DNA from: Aurantimonas manganoxydans SI85-9A1
GTDB lineage: Bacteria; Pseudomonadota; Alphaproteobacteria; Rhizobiales; Rhizobiaceae
Reading direction: 5' to 3'
Length of the DNA: 64,000 bases
Assembly (NCBI RefSeq): GCF_000153465.1
Contig: NZ_CH672387.1
Location: 2,085,903-2,149,902 of the forward strand
Shown here: piece by piece, positions 44,633-54,090 of the stretch
How the letters are laid out: every line of letters begins with the position of its first letter
Numbering within the stretch: position 1 is the stretch's first letter
Notes under the pieces: model-generated
What the model was told of the DNA's origin: nothing
What the model saw: the letters and a program-made list of their open reading frames with translations, nothing else
Database searches by the model: none
Translations under genes and position numbers: made by a program

Positions 44633-45859
44633 TTAGCCGGGCTTGCGCGGTTCGGCGACCTTTTCCCCGAAGAATTCCATCACCGCCCGGGCGATCGCCG
44701 CGGCGGTATCCTTGCGCCAGGCCGCGTCCGTCAGGAGCTTCTCGTCCTCGCGATTCGACAGGAAGCCGAGCTCGACCAGCACAGAGGGGACGTCCGGCGC
44801 GGTCAGCACCTTGAATCCGGCCGAGCGTTTCGGCCGGTTGATCAGGCGGATGTCCTCGCGCCGCAGGTCCCCGACCAGCGACGAGGCGAAATGCTCGGAG
44901 AAGCTGACAGTCTCGCGCCGGGTCAGGTCGAGAAGGATGTCGAAGACGGTCGGCTCGTCGCGCTGCCATTCCTCGCCGGCAAAGCGGTCCGCCGCGTTTT
45001 CCGACGCGGCGATCTCGCGCGAGAGCTCGTCCGAGGCGGTCTCCGAAAGCGTATAGACGGTCGCGCCGCGAAGGTCGGCGTAGCGGATCGAGTCGGCATG
45101 GATGGAGATGAACAGGTCGGCGCGCTCGCGGCGGCCGATCGCCGCGCGCTCCTCCAGCGGAATGAATGTGTCATCGTCGCGGGTCAGCGTCACCTCGACA
45201 TCGCCACGGGCCTGCAGGGCATCGCGCAAGGCGAGCGCCATGGCGAGGTTGATCTCCTTTTCCAGCGTGCCGGACTTCGACACGGCGCCCTTGTCAACGC
45301 CGCCATGTCCGGCGTCGAGCACGACTTTCAGGACACGCCCCTGCGGCACGGCCGCCGGCACATCCGGTCCGGCCTTGGCGGCATCCTGCCGTGGCGCCGG
45401 CCTCGACGATGGCGCCGCCGCGGCCTTGCCGGACGTGGCCGGGCGGATGGTCAGGGAAAGCGTCTCGCCGTTCTCCGTCGCGGCGCGATCCAGTTCGGCG
45501 CTGGCCGCCCCCTTGAGCGTGAAGATGAAGCGGTAGCGATCGGCCGCAACGAGCCCGTGGCGGCTTGCGGAGACGAGCGCGTTGCCGGGCGGCGCATCCA
45601 GCGCGGCAGCCGAGAGGGTGTCCTGGAAATCGACCGCGATCCGCTCGGGATTGCGAAGATGCAGGACCCGCGCCTCGGGCTTGCCGATGACGTCGAAGGC
45701 GACGGTGAAGGCGTCCGCGTCGGCCGCCTGGGTCACCGCGGTGATGATCCGGTCCTCGGCCAGAGCGGGAGACTGGGCGCCCCAAAGCAGGAGCGCCACC
45801 ACAGCCGCCAGGGCTGTTCGGGCAAGCTCGGCCACCACGTTCCGGCATCGTCCTGTCAT
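44633..45859 (-). CDS. amiC: N-acetylmuramoyl-L-alanine amidase (AmiC-type)
   Basis: 408 residues. A signal peptide precedes an AMIN domain (about 35-130, targeting the cell wall), and a C-terminal Amidase_3 domain has zinc ligands His in VVLDAGHGGVDKG, Glu in LEKEINLAMAL and His in ISIHADSIR, with the catalytic Glu in LVELGFLSN. Cleaves septal peptidoglycan for daughter-cell separation. AAGGGGTG precedes the ATG at 45859. A 236-bp gap separates it from mrcA. Confidence 0.92.
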   Translation of the reverse strand: MTGRCRNVVAELARTALAAVVALLLWGAQSPALAEDRIITAVTQAADADAFTVAFDVIGKPEARVLHLRNPERIAVDFQDTLSAAALDAPPGNALVSASRHGLVAADRYRFIFTLKGAASAELDRAATENGETLSLTIRPATSGKAAAAPSSRPAPRQDAAKAGPDVPAAVPQGRVLKVVLDAGHGGVDKGAVSKSGTLEKEINLAMALALRDALQARGDVEVTLTRDDDTFIPLEERAAIGRRERADLFISIHADSIRYADLRGATVYTLSETASDELSREIAASENAADRFAGEEWQRDEPTVFDILLDLTRRETVSFSEHFASSLVGDLRREDIRLINRPKRSAGFKVLTAPDVPSVLVELGFLSNREDEKLLTDAAWRKDTAAAIARAVMEFFGEKVAEPRKPG

Positions 45860-46551
45860 TGCACCCCTTCCCGGTCGCACCGTGTCGCGTCATCTGCGCG
45901 ATAGGCCATCCCTGCTGACGCGACAATGTTGATGAGACTGGGGCGACGGCTCAAAGCTGCGCGGCCAGAACGCTGCGGGCGCCCGGCAGCCGCTCCGGCA
46001 ACGGTTGGCATGCCGCGCAGCGCCCATGCCTCGCGCGGTCTCTTACCTTGCGACCACAATCGCCGCGCCGCACTTGTTTATTAGGCATTCCCGTCATAAA
46101 ATCGAACTGAGGCTTAGTGATGCGGAATCACATGCAGCTGCCGATTCGGAGGCACGAGTGCCCCGCGAACGTCGGCACGGTTGCGGCGAAAACGTCGCGG
46201 CAGGTTTGCGATCCTGCGACCAGTCACCGAGCCTCGAGCAGAATTTTCATTTCGCCGCAGGAGTTTCCTTCCCGGCGAATTCTCAACGTCGCGAATGTGC
46301 CCGGCTCGCAAGCCGCCAATTCGCCCGTTTCGTCGGCCGCCCAAGCGGCCATGTAGTTGTTACAGGTCGAATCTTGTCACCAGCTCCCGTTCTCCGATAC
46401 CCGCCGCATCCCTTCACAAGGGGTCTGGCGCCGTCGAGTCGCGGCCGCGCTGCAATGCCAGATTCCACCGATACGGGCTCGCGCCCTCCCGTCGACAGGC
46501 AGGCGCATGACGCCTTGCTGCGACCTGGTGCGAGCGCCCGGGAGTCCTTTC
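45860..46551. other. Divergent amiC-rne intergenic region with rne leader
   Basis: Nearly 700 bp without a credible gene. A good plus-strand promoter candidate lies at 46074-46102, implying an RNase E mRNA leader of about 440 nt. Short open frames inside the leader have no family likeness. Long leaders are used by RNase E in other bacteria to sense its own activity; whether this one folds likewise is inference. Confidence 0.55.
46074..46102 (+). promoter_or_regulatory. Predicted rne promoter
   Basis: TTGTTT (46074-46079) and TAAAAT (46097-46102) are separated by exactly 17 nt in an AT-rich patch of otherwise GC-rich DNA. The start of transcription would be near 46109. Confidence 0.5.
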
Positions 46552-49401
46552 ATGGCAAACAAAATGCTGATCGACGCGTCCCACCCGGAGGAGACGCGCG
46601 TCGTCGTCGTCCGGGGTAGCCGGGTCGAGGAATTCGATTTCGAGTCCGAACACAAGAAGCAGCTCAAGGGAAATATCTATCTGGCGAAGGTGACGCGGGT
46701 CGAACCCTCGCTCCAGGCCGCCTTTGTCGAGTATGGCGGCAACCGCCACGGCTTCCTCGCCTTCAGCGAGATCCATCCCGACTATTACCAGATCCCCAAG
46801 GCCGACCGTCAGGCGCTGATCGAGGAAGACCTCCAGCGCGCGATGGAAGAGGAAGAGGCCGACGAGCCGAAGCCGACCCGTTCGCGTCGCGGATCGCGCA
46901 GCAAGTCTGCCGCCCACAGCGACGAGACCGTCTCGGAAAAGGCCGAGATCGACGAGAACGGTAATGAGGTTGGCGCCGACGCGGCGCAGGGCGACGCCCA
47001 TGGCGACGAAACCGAAATCCACGCCACCGAGTCGGACGACGATCACGACGCAGACGCCGATGCCGATGGCGTCACGACGTCCGGCGGCGACGGCGAGGAC
47101 GAAGACAACGGGTCGGATCGGTCTTCGCGGGGTCGTCGCGGCGGTCGTGGCCGGCGCGGGCGCACCCGCGCGTCCGGCGACGACGAGAACAATGGTGACG
47201 AGGACGGCGACGAGGAGATCGACCAGATCGGCTCCGAGGACGCCATGGAGGAAGTGCCGGTCCGCCAGGCACGCCAGCGCCGCCAGTACAAGATCCAGGA
47301 AGTCATCAAGCGTCGGCAGATTCTGCTGGTGCAGGTCGTCAAGGAAGAGCGCGGCAACAAGGGCGCGGCCCTGACCACCTATCTGTCGCTGGCCGGTCGC
47401 TATTCGGTGCTGATGCCGAACACGGCGCGTGGCGGCGGCATCTCGCGCAAGATCACCAATGCGGCCGACCGCAAGCGGCTGAAGGACGTGGTGCGCGAAC
47501 TCGACGTGCCGCGCGGCATGGGCATCATCCTGCGCACGGCCGGTGCCAACCGCACCAAGCCGGAGGTCAAGCGCGACTACGAATATCTGATGCGGCTGTG
47601 GGAGACGGTGCGCACTGTCACGCTGTCCTCGATCGCCCCTGCCCTCGTCTACGAGGAAGGCAGCCTGATCAAGCGATCGATCCGCGACCTCTACAACAAG
47701 GACATCGACCAGATTCTCGTCGCCGGCGAGACGGGCTACCGCGAAGCCAAGGACTTCATGCGGATGCTCATGCCGAGCCAGGCGAAGGTCGTGCAGCCCT
47801 ATCGTGACCCGACCCCGATCTTCGTGCGGCAGGGCATCGAATCGCAGCTCGACAAGATGGTGCAGCCCCACGTCACGCTGAAGTCGGGCGGCTACATCAT
47901 CATCAACCAGACCGAGGCGCTGGTCGCCATCGACGTCAATTCGGGGCGTTCCACCAAGGAACACTCGATCGAGGACACGGCCTACCAGACCAACATGGAA
48001 GCCGCCGAAGAGGTGGCGCGCCAGCTGCGTCTGCGCGACCTCGCCGGCCTGATCGTCATCGACTTCATCGACATGGACGAAAAGCGCAACAACCGCGCCG
48101 TCGAGAAGAAGATCAAGGAGTGCCTGAAGAGCGACCGGGCCCGCATCCAGGTCGGCAGCATCTCGCATTTCGGCCTGCTGGAGATGAGCCGTCAGCGGAT
48201 TCGCGCCAGCGTGCTGGAATCGACCATGCAGACCTGCCCGGTCTGCGAGGGCACCGGTCATATCCGCTCGTCCTCCTCGTCGGCGCTGCACGTGCTGCGC
48301 ACGATCGAGGAGCATCTGCAGAAACACGCCGACCACGATCTCATCGTCAAGGTCCCGACCTCGACGGCGCTCTACGTCCTCAACGAGAAGCGCCAGCGGA
48401 TCGAGGAACTCGAGCACCATCACGGTCTGCGCATCATCCTGGAAGCCGACGACAGCGCCGGCCACCAGGCGATCACCATCGCCCATGGTGCCGAAGCGAC
48501 GAAGCCGGAGATCACGGTCGATTCCGGCCAGCCGGACGCCCTCGCCGCCAGCGACGCGCTCGACGATGCGGCGGACGAGGAAGCGGCACGCCGCTCGGCC
48601 GACGAGCTCGACCGGATCGCCGAAGAGAAGCCGGCGGCCGAAGACAAGGGCCGTGCGGAGCGTGCGGAAGAAGACCGGAACGGGTCGGACAATTCGGAAG
48701 GCGGCGGTCGTCGTCGTCGCCGGCGTCGGCGGAAGCGGTCGGGCGACGAGGACGAGACTGTCGCCGACGGCCAGTCGCGGGACGACCGTTCGGATCAGGA
48801 CAACGGCGACGATCGCGACGGCGATGCCGAAGGCGACGACGAGACGGATGGCGCGCATCGCAGCACCAGCCGGACCGACGACGACAGCGACCGGGGCCGC
48901 AAGCGCCGCCGCCGCGGCCGCCGGGGTGGTCGCCGCAACCGCGAGGACCAGAATGGCGAGGGCGAATCCGGCCAGCAGTCCGGTGATGTCGCAGCCGATC
49001 AGGCTCCGGACGCACAGCCGATGCACGCCACTGCAACGACGGTGATGTCGGATCAGGTCGCCGCAACGCCGGCCCCGGTCGCCGAAGATGCGCCGGTGGC
49101 GTCGCCTGCCGAGCCGGTCGACGCGCAGAGCGAAGCAGCCGACAACGCCGACACGGCGGTCGCGGCAGAGCCTGCGATGCCGGCTCTGGCCGCCGAACCA
49201 GTGGCCACCAACGCGCCGGCACCGGTCGAGGCACAGCCTGCCGCGGCCGAAGAGACTGCAGGGGCCGCAGCCAACGACGATACGCCCGTCGCACAGGAAC
49301 CGTCCGACCCGGTGGTCACGTCGAGCACCTCGAACGACGCCGACGCCAAGCCCGAGAAGCCGCGCCGCACCGGCTGGTGGGCGCGCCGGAGCTTCTTCTA
49401 G
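46552..49401 (+). CDS. rne: Ribonuclease E
   Basis: 949-residue endoribonuclease. The S1 domain starts about residue 37 (GNIYLAKVTRVEPSLQAAFVEYGGNRHGFL) and is split by an acidic and RG-rich insert (about 100-245), an alphaproteobacterial feature. The catalytic Asp pair is in ALVAIDVNSGRS and IDFIDMDEKRN, and the zinc-link is MQTCPVCEGTG. The C-terminal third is disordered, with arginine-rich RNA-binding patches and an Ala/Pro/Glu tail ending in a Trp- and Arg-rich tip: the degradosome scaffold. The ATG at 46552 has GGGAG upstream. It cleaves single-stranded RNA in mRNA decay and rRNA/tRNA processing. Confidence 0.95.
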   Translation: MANKMLIDASHPEETRVVVVRGSRVEEFDFESEHKKQLKGNIYLAKVTRVEPSLQAAFVEYGGNRHGFLAFSEIHPDYYQIPKADRQALIEEDLQRAMEEEEADEPKPTRSRRGSRSKSAAHSDETVSEKAEIDENGNEVGADAAQGDAHGDETEIHATESDDDHDADADADGVTTSGGDGEDEDNGSDRSSRGRRGGRGRRGRTRASGDDENNGDEDGDEEIDQIGSEDAMEEVPVRQARQRRQYKIQEVIKRRQILLVQVVKEERGNKGAALTTYLSLAGRYSVLMPNTARGGGISRKITNAADRKRLKDVVRELDVPRGMGIILRTAGANRTKPEVKRDYEYLMRLWETVRTVTLSSIAPALVYEEGSLIKRSIRDLYNKDIDQILVAGETGYREAKDFMRMLMPSQAKVVQPYRDPTPIFVRQGIESQLDKMVQPHVTLKSGGYIIINQTEALVAIDVNSGRSTKEHSIEDTAYQTNMEAAEEVARQLRLRDLAGLIVIDFIDMDEKRNNRAVEKKIKECLKSDRARIQVGSISHFGLLEMSRQRIRASVLESTMQTCPVCEGTGHIRSSSSSALHVLRTIEEHLQKHADHDLIVKVPTSTALYVLNEKRQRIEELEHHHGLRIILEADDSAGHQAITIAHGAEATKPEITVDSGQPDALAASDALDDAADEEAARRSADELDRIAEEKPAAEDKGRAERAEEDRNGSDNSEGGGRRRRRRRRKRSGDEDETVADGQSRDDRSDQDNGDDRDGDAEGDDETDGAHRSTSRTDDDSDRGRKRRRRGRRGGRRNREDQNGEGESGQQSGDVAADQAPDAQPMHATATTVMSDQVAATPAPVAEDAPVASPAEPVDAQSEAADNADTAVAAEPAMPALAAEPVATNAPAPVEAQPAAAEETAGAAANDDTPVAQEPSDPVVTSSTSNDADAKPEKPRRTGWWARRSFF

Positions 49402-49448
49402 GGCGAGCGCGTCACCAGCGCGCAGGCGCGGGACACGGCAGACATGAC

Positions 49449-49478
49449 AAACGGGCGGTCCATCGGGCCGCCCGTTTT
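49449..49478. terminator. Rho-independent terminator after rne
   Basis: AAACGGGCGG and CCGCCCGTTT form a perfect 10-bp stem around a 9-nt loop and are followed by T. Its symmetry and the A/T flanks let it serve both rne (plus) and the convergent aminotransferase gene (minus). Confidence 0.85.
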
Positions 49479-49519
49479 GCGTTCACGGTCGTTGTTGCGG
49501 CTGGGGCCGGCGCTGCCGG

Positions 49520-50701
49520 TCAGCCGGTGCGGCGGTCGGCGATCCGGTCCAGCGCCTCGGCGAGCGTTGCGTGGTCGCAGGCGTAGGACAGCCGTACGAA
49601 GTTCTCGCCGCGGCGGGTGTCGAAGTCCGTGCCGGGGGTGATCGCCACATGGCAGCGCTGGAGGATGTCCGCGGCAAACTGCGTGGCGCCGGATTCGCCC
49701 TCGGGGATCGCGGCATAGGCGTAGAACGCGCCGTCGATGGGCGCGATATCGCGGAAGCCGAGCTGAGGCAGTCGTCTGGCGATGAGGTCGCGGTTCTTCA
49801 CATAGCCGTCGCGCACGACGTCGAGTTCGGCCGCCGCGTCGAAGACCGCCGTGGCCGCGAACTGCGACAGCTCAGGTGCGGAGATGTAGAGGCTCTGGCC
49901 GATCCGCTCGGCGGCCCGCAGCAGCGCATTGGGCAGAATCAGCCAGCCGATCCGCCAGCCCGTCATGCAGTAGTATTTGGAGAAGGAGTTGACGATGATC
50001 GGCCGGTCGGAGAACTCCAGCGCCGTTGCCTCGGCCCGGCCATAGGCGAGGCCATGATAGATCTCGTCGGAGACGAAGCGGATGTCCTCAGCGTCGGCGT
50101 ATTCAACCAGACGGCGCAGTTCGTCGCGGGGCGTGACGGTTCCGGTGGGGTTGGCCGGGCTGGCGATCAGGACACCGGCGAGCCTGTGCTCCTCATGGGC
50201 GGCGCGCAGATGCTCGGCAGTCAGGATGTAGCCGGTGGTCCGGTCGACCTCGATCTCGACCGGCACCAGTCCGAGCGCACGCAGGATGTTGCGATAGGCG
50301 GGGTAGCCCGGAGCGGCGAGCGCGATCTTGTCACCCGGATCGAAGGCGGCGAGGAAAGTCAGGTTGAAGCCCGCCGACGAGCCGGTGGTGATCATGATCT
50401 GCGCGGCATCCACCGTCTGGCCGTAGGCGTCCGCGTAGTGGCGGGCGATGCGCTCGCGCAGATCCTGGCGCCCGAGGGCGTCGGTGTAGGCGATACGGCC
50501 ATGGTCGAGCATGGAGCGGGCGGCATCGCGGGCGACCTGCGGCACCGGCGCGGCAGGCTGGCCGACTGCCAGGGACAGCACGCGGTCGCCACGGGCGATC
50601 ATCCGGTTGGCTTCGGCCAGAACGTCCATGGCGCGAAACGGGTCGATGTCGGACCGCTTTGATGCCATCATCGTGAGGGTTTCGGACAGGTCGGACCGCA
50701 T
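49520..50701 (-). CDS. Pyridoxal-phosphate aminotransferase (class I/II)
   Basis: 393-residue fold-type I aminotransferase of the aspartate-aminotransferase family. SLAVGQPAAPVP, TTGSSAGFNLTFLAAFDPGD, IASPANPTGT and the PLP lysine in IVNSFSKYYCMTGWRIGWL are visible, with the carboxylate-binding Arg in NFVRLSYAC. The substrate is not determined. The ATG at 50701 is chosen with GAGG 6 nt upstream; longer starts run into the promoter region of the divergent M48 gene. Confidence 0.92.
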   Translation of the reverse strand: MRSDLSETLTMMASKRSDIDPFRAMDVLAEANRMIARGDRVLSLAVGQPAAPVPQVARDAARSMLDHGRIAYTDALGRQDLRERIARHYADAYGQTVDAAQIMITTGSSAGFNLTFLAAFDPGDKIALAAPGYPAYRNILRALGLVPVEIEVDRTTGYILTAEHLRAAHEEHRLAGVLIASPANPTGTVTPRDELRRLVEYADAEDIRFVSDEIYHGLAYGRAEATALEFSDRPIIVNSFSKYYCMTGWRIGWLILPNALLRAAERIGQSLYISAPELSQFAATAVFDAAAELDVVRDGYVKNRDLIARRLPQLGFRDIAPIDGAFYAYAAIPEGESGATQFAADILQRCHVAITPGTDFDTRRGENFVRLSYACDHATLAEALDRIADRRTG

Positions 50702-50795
50702 GTTTCGCCTCGATTTCGCCGGATTGGGGTGAGGATTGCCAGACAGTGCCGGGATATCGCGATCGGTCACCGGCGCAGCATCGGAGGGGACTAGC

Positions 50796-52178
50796 ATGAA
50801 CATGTCGCTCGGGGCGATCTCCGCCCGCATCACATCGATGATCCTGGCGGCATCCGTGGCACTGGCACCGGTCGGCGTTCAGGCCGCCGCGAAGGACAAG
50901 GCCAGCCTGCCGATCGTGCGCGATGCCGAGATCGAGGCGCTGGTGGCCGACTATGCGCGTCCGCTGCTCAAGGCGGCGGGCCTGTCGCGCTCCGGCATCG
51001 AGATCGTGCTGGTCAATTCCGACGCCTTCAACGCCTTCGTCTCGGGCCGCCGCATCTACATCAACACCGGCGCGATCACCGCGACGCAGACGCCCAACCA
51101 GCTGATCGGCATCCTCGCCCATGAGATCGGCCATCTGGCCGGTGGCCACCAGCAGCGGCTGCGCGAACAGCTGGAGCGCTCCCAGACCATTGCCGTGGTG
51201 GCCGGCCTTCTCGGCGCCGGGATCGCGGCTGCGGGCGCCGCCGCCGGCGGTGGCAGCGCGGTCGGTGCCGGCGCAGGACTGATGATGGGCGGTGGCGGCA
51301 TCGCCCAGCGCAACCTTCTCGGCTACCAGCGCGGCGAAGAGGCGACTGCCGACCGGTCCGCCCTCACCTATCTGGAAGCCACGGGTCAGTCGGGCCGGGG
51401 GCTGGTCGAGACCTTCGAGATCCTCGATCGCGGCAATCTCTTCGCCCGCAGCAGCGGCGGGAACTACACCTCCTCGCACCCAATGCCGCGCGACCGCATT
51501 GCCGCTCTGCAGCGGCTGGCGCAGGAAAGCCGGTTCTACGGCCGCACCGACAGTCCGGAACTGGCCATGCGGCACGACCTCGCCCGGGCCAAGATCGTCG
51601 CCTACAACGACGGCGCCGGGGCGGTCCGCCGGATGTTCGCCCGCGATCCGCGCAGTCTCGCGGCCTATTACGGCGACGCGATCGGCACCTACCTTGCAGG
51701 CTCTCCTGCCTCGGCGCTGGCCAAGGTCGACGCGCTGATCAAGGCGCAGCCGAGCAACGCCTTCTTCTATGAGTTGCGCGGCGATATTCTCGTCGAGGCG
51801 GGACGCTCCCAGGAGGCGGCGGCGGCCTATACGAAGGCCGCCAGGCTGGACAAGACCGGCTCCGGCATCCTGAAGGCGGAGATCGGCCAGGCGCTGGTAA
51901 CCAGCGGCGACCCGGCCAAGATGGAAGAGGCGATTCGCCTGATCCGCGAGGGCCTGAGCTCGGATCCGGACAATTCCGTCGCCTACCGGTTCCTCGCGAT
52001 GGCCTACGGGCGGATCGGCGAAGTCGGCCGCGCCGAACTTGCCACCGCCGAAGGCTACTGGCATGGCGGTGCCTTCCGTCAGGCGAAGATCTTCGCCATC
52101 CGCGCCCAGCAGAAGCTGCAGCCGGGCACGCCACCCTGGCGGGCGGCGCAGGACATCATCCAGACCGAGATTCGCTGA
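50796..52178 (+). CDS. M48-family periplasmic metalloprotease with TPR (BepA-like)
   Basis: 460 residues. A signal peptide ends near residue 35; the zinc motif H109-E-I-G-H113 is followed by a glycine-rich segment and the third ligand region YQRGEEATADRSALTYL. The C-terminal half has TPR-like repeats (FYELRGDILVEAGRSQEAAAAYTKAARLD). BepA-type proteases police outer-membrane protein assembly. GGAGGGGA precedes the ATG. First gene of a plus-strand run with the DsbA-like gene 41 nt downstream. Confidence 0.93.
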   Translation: MNMSLGAISARITSMILAASVALAPVGVQAAAKDKASLPIVRDAEIEALVADYARPLLKAAGLSRSGIEIVLVNSDAFNAFVSGRRIYINTGAITATQTPNQLIGILAHEIGHLAGGHQQRLREQLERSQTIAVVAGLLGAGIAAAGAAAGGGSAVGAGAGLMMGGGGIAQRNLLGYQRGEEATADRSALTYLEATGQSGRGLVETFEILDRGNLFARSSGGNYTSSHPMPRDRIAALQRLAQESRFYGRTDSPELAMRHDLARAKIVAYNDGAGAVRRMFARDPRSLAAYYGDAIGTYLAGSPASALAKVDALIKAQPSNAFFYELRGDILVEAGRSQEAAAAYTKAARLDKTGSGILKAEIGQALVTSGDPAKMEEAIRLIREGLSSDPDNSVAYRFLAMAYGRIGEVGRAELATAEGYWHGGAFRQAKIFAIRAQQKLQPGTPPWRAAQDIIQTEIR

Positions 52179-52219
52179 CCGGCGATCCGCACCGAACCGA
52201 ACAGAAGGACGCCGCACCC

Positions 52220-53017
52220 GTGCTTTCCATCAGACGCCTGACCGCAGCAACGGCCCTCGCCTGCACGCTTCCGCTGATCGCAGCTGGCACCGCGCTTGCA
52301 CAGAGTGGCGCCCCCGTGGCGGCACAGACGTCGTTCGACGCCAAGCAGACCGACGCGATCGAGACCATCGTGCGCGCCTATCTGATCGAGCATCCCGAAG
52401 TGCTGCTGGAGGCGCTCGACGCGCTGGAGGCCAAGCGGACGGCCGACCAGTCGGCGGCCCAGAAGGCGGCGGTCGCCGAAGTCGGGCCGGCGCTATTCGA
52501 GACACCTGAAGGCACGGTACTCGGCAATCCCGACGGCGACGTCACCGTGGTCGAGTTTTTCGACTACAATTGCGGCTTCTGCAAAAAGGCGATGCAGGAC
52601 ATGGACTCCCTCATCGCGGCCGACCCGAACATCCGCTTCGTCCTGAAGGAAATTCCGGTGCTGGGCCCGCAGTCGCTGGAAGCGGCGCGGGTCTCCCTCG
52701 CCTTCCGCGAGATCGCCCCGAACGAATACGCCGCCTATCACCGCGCACTGCTCGGCTCGCGCGGCACCGCCGACGAGGCAAGCGCCATCGCGGTCGCGCA
52801 GGATTTCGGCGTCGAGGAAGCGGCCCTGCGCACGGCCATGCAGTCATCCGCCGTGACGGAAGCGCTGCGGCAGTCGAACGAGATGGCAACCCGACTCGGC
52901 ATCAACGGCACGCCGTCCTATGTGGTCGGCGAAGAGGTGGTTTCCGGCGCGGTTGGTCTCGACAATCTGCAGGCGAGCATCGCCAATGTGCGCGAATGTG
53001 GAACCATTGCCTGTTGA
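52220..53017 (+). CDS. DsbA-family thiol-disulfide oxidoreductase
   Basis: 265 residues. A signal peptide ends after LAQ near residue 28; an N-terminal helical region (IVRAYLIEHPEVLLEALDALEAK), typical of Com1/ScsC-like proteins, precedes the thioredoxin domain. The active site is Cys-Gly-Phe-Cys in FFDYNCGFCKKAM and the cis-Pro is in INGTPSYVVG. GTG start. Exported; probably acts as a disulfide isomerase or oxidase and may support the periplasmic protease encoded just upstream. Confidence 0.92.
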   Translation: MLSIRRLTAATALACTLPLIAAGTALAQSGAPVAAQTSFDAKQTDAIETIVRAYLIEHPEVLLEALDALEAKRTADQSAAQKAAVAEVGPALFETPEGTVLGNPDGDVTVVEFFDYNCGFCKKAMQDMDSLIAADPNIRFVLKEIPVLGPQSLEAARVSLAFREIAPNEYAAYHRALLGSRGTADEASAIAVAQDFGVEEAALRTAMQSSAVTEALRQSNEMATRLGINGTPSYVVGEEVVSGAVGLDNLQASIANVRECGTIAC

Positions 53018-53134
53018 GGACCGGCTGAGGGAACGAAACGTCCGTCGGGGCGCTTTCCCCACGCTGCCGATGCCTCTATACGGGGCTGTGAGCCGCGCGG
53101 CGCGCGTGCGATTGCCAGAAAAGACCGAGGGTCG

Positions 53135-53569
53135 ATGACCTCGACGATCTACTTTCTCAACGGCCCCAATCTCAATACGCTCGGAACCCGCGAGCCGGAG
53201 ATCTATGGCACGACGACGCTGTCCGACATCGAGGCCCGGTGTCGCGACGTGGCGGCGGACGCCGGCTTCGAGATCGTGTTCCGGCAGTCCAACCACGAGG
53301 GCGAACTGGTCGACTGGATCCACGAAGCGCGCGAACGCGCCGTGGCGATCGTCATCAACGCCGCCGCCTACACCCATACTTCCCTCGCCCTTCACGACGC
53401 GCTCCGGGTTTTCGCAAAGCCGGTCGTGGAGGTGCATCTGTCCAACATTCACGCGCGCGAGGAGATCAGGCACAAGAGCCTGATCGCGCCGGTCGCCGTC
53501 GGCATGATCGCCGGCTTCGGCCCGGTGGGTTACGAACTCGCCATTGCGGCCCTCAAGGCTCGCCTGTGA
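53135..53569 (+). CDS. aroQ: 3-dehydroquinate dehydratase, type II
   Basis: 144-residue dodecameric dehydratase of the shikimate pathway. [15 protein letters not shown] carries the catalytic Arg and Tyr, [10 protein letters not shown] and [16 protein letters not shown] carry the substrate-binding Asn, His and Arg. Precedes accB by 31 nt, the normal order in this group. Confidence 0.96.
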   Translation: MTSTIYFLNGPNLNTLGTREPEIYGTTTLSDIEARCRDVAADAGFEIVFRQSNHEGELVDWIHEARERAVAIVINAAAYTHTSLALHDALRVFAKPVVEVHLSNIHAREEIRHKSLIAPVAVGMIAGFGPVGYELAIAALKARL

Positions 53570-53600
53570 ACAATCGAGTCGAATAGACCGAAGGAATCGC

Positions 53601-54080
53601 ATGTCGAAAGAAGATCACTCTGTCGACCCGTCGTTCGTCCGCGAGATGGCGAGCATCCTGAAGGACACCGATCTGACCGAGATCGAGGTCGAGCACGGCG
53701 AGATGCGCGTCCGCGTCTCGCGCCAGAAGGACTATGGCGGCTACGCCCAGCCGATGCACTACGCCGCGCCGTCGGGCCCGGCACCCGCCGCTCCGGCGCA
53801 GCACGCCGAGCAGCCTGCCGCACTGGCGGCCGCCACCGGCCCGGAGAAGGGCACGGTCCCCTCGCCGATGGTCGGCACGATCTACCTGTCGTCGGCTCCG
53901 GGCGCGCGCGCCTTCGTCGAGGTCGGCCAGAAAGTCGCCGAGGGCGAGACGCTGCTGATCATCGAGGCGATGAAGACGATGAACCAGATTCCCGCGCCGC
54001 GCGCCGGCACGGTGACCAAGATCCTGGTCGAGAATGCGCAGCCAGTGGAATACGGCGAACCGCTCGTCGTGATCGCGTAA
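53601..54080 (+). CDS. accB: Acetyl-CoA carboxylase biotin carboxyl carrier protein
   Basis: 159 residues. A helical N-terminus, a Pro/Ala linker (about 60-85) and the C-terminal biotinyl domain with the biotinylated lysine in EAMKTMN and the family thumb region. AAGGA precedes the ATG. Carries carboxybiotin between the AccC and AccAD activities in fatty-acid synthesis; accC follows 10 nt later. Confidence 0.97.
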   Translation: MSKEDHSVDPSFVREMASILKDTDLTEIEVEHGEMRVRVSRQKDYGGYAQPMHYAAPSGPAPAAPAQHAEQPAALAAATGPEKGTVPSPMVGTIYLSSAPGARAFVEVGQKVAEGETLLIIEAMKTMNQIPAPRAGTVTKILVENAQPVEYGEPLVVIA

Positions 54081-54090
54081 GGGGCGCGGC

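Noticed and set aside
46860-47280. Acidic and RG-rich insert in RNase E as a foreign insertion
   Set aside because: Inserts of this kind in the S1 domain are usual in alphaproteobacterial RNase E.
46414-49026. Long open frame on the minus strand opposite rne
   Set aside because: Antisense shadow of RNase E in GC-rich DNA; its translation is repetitive and without domains.
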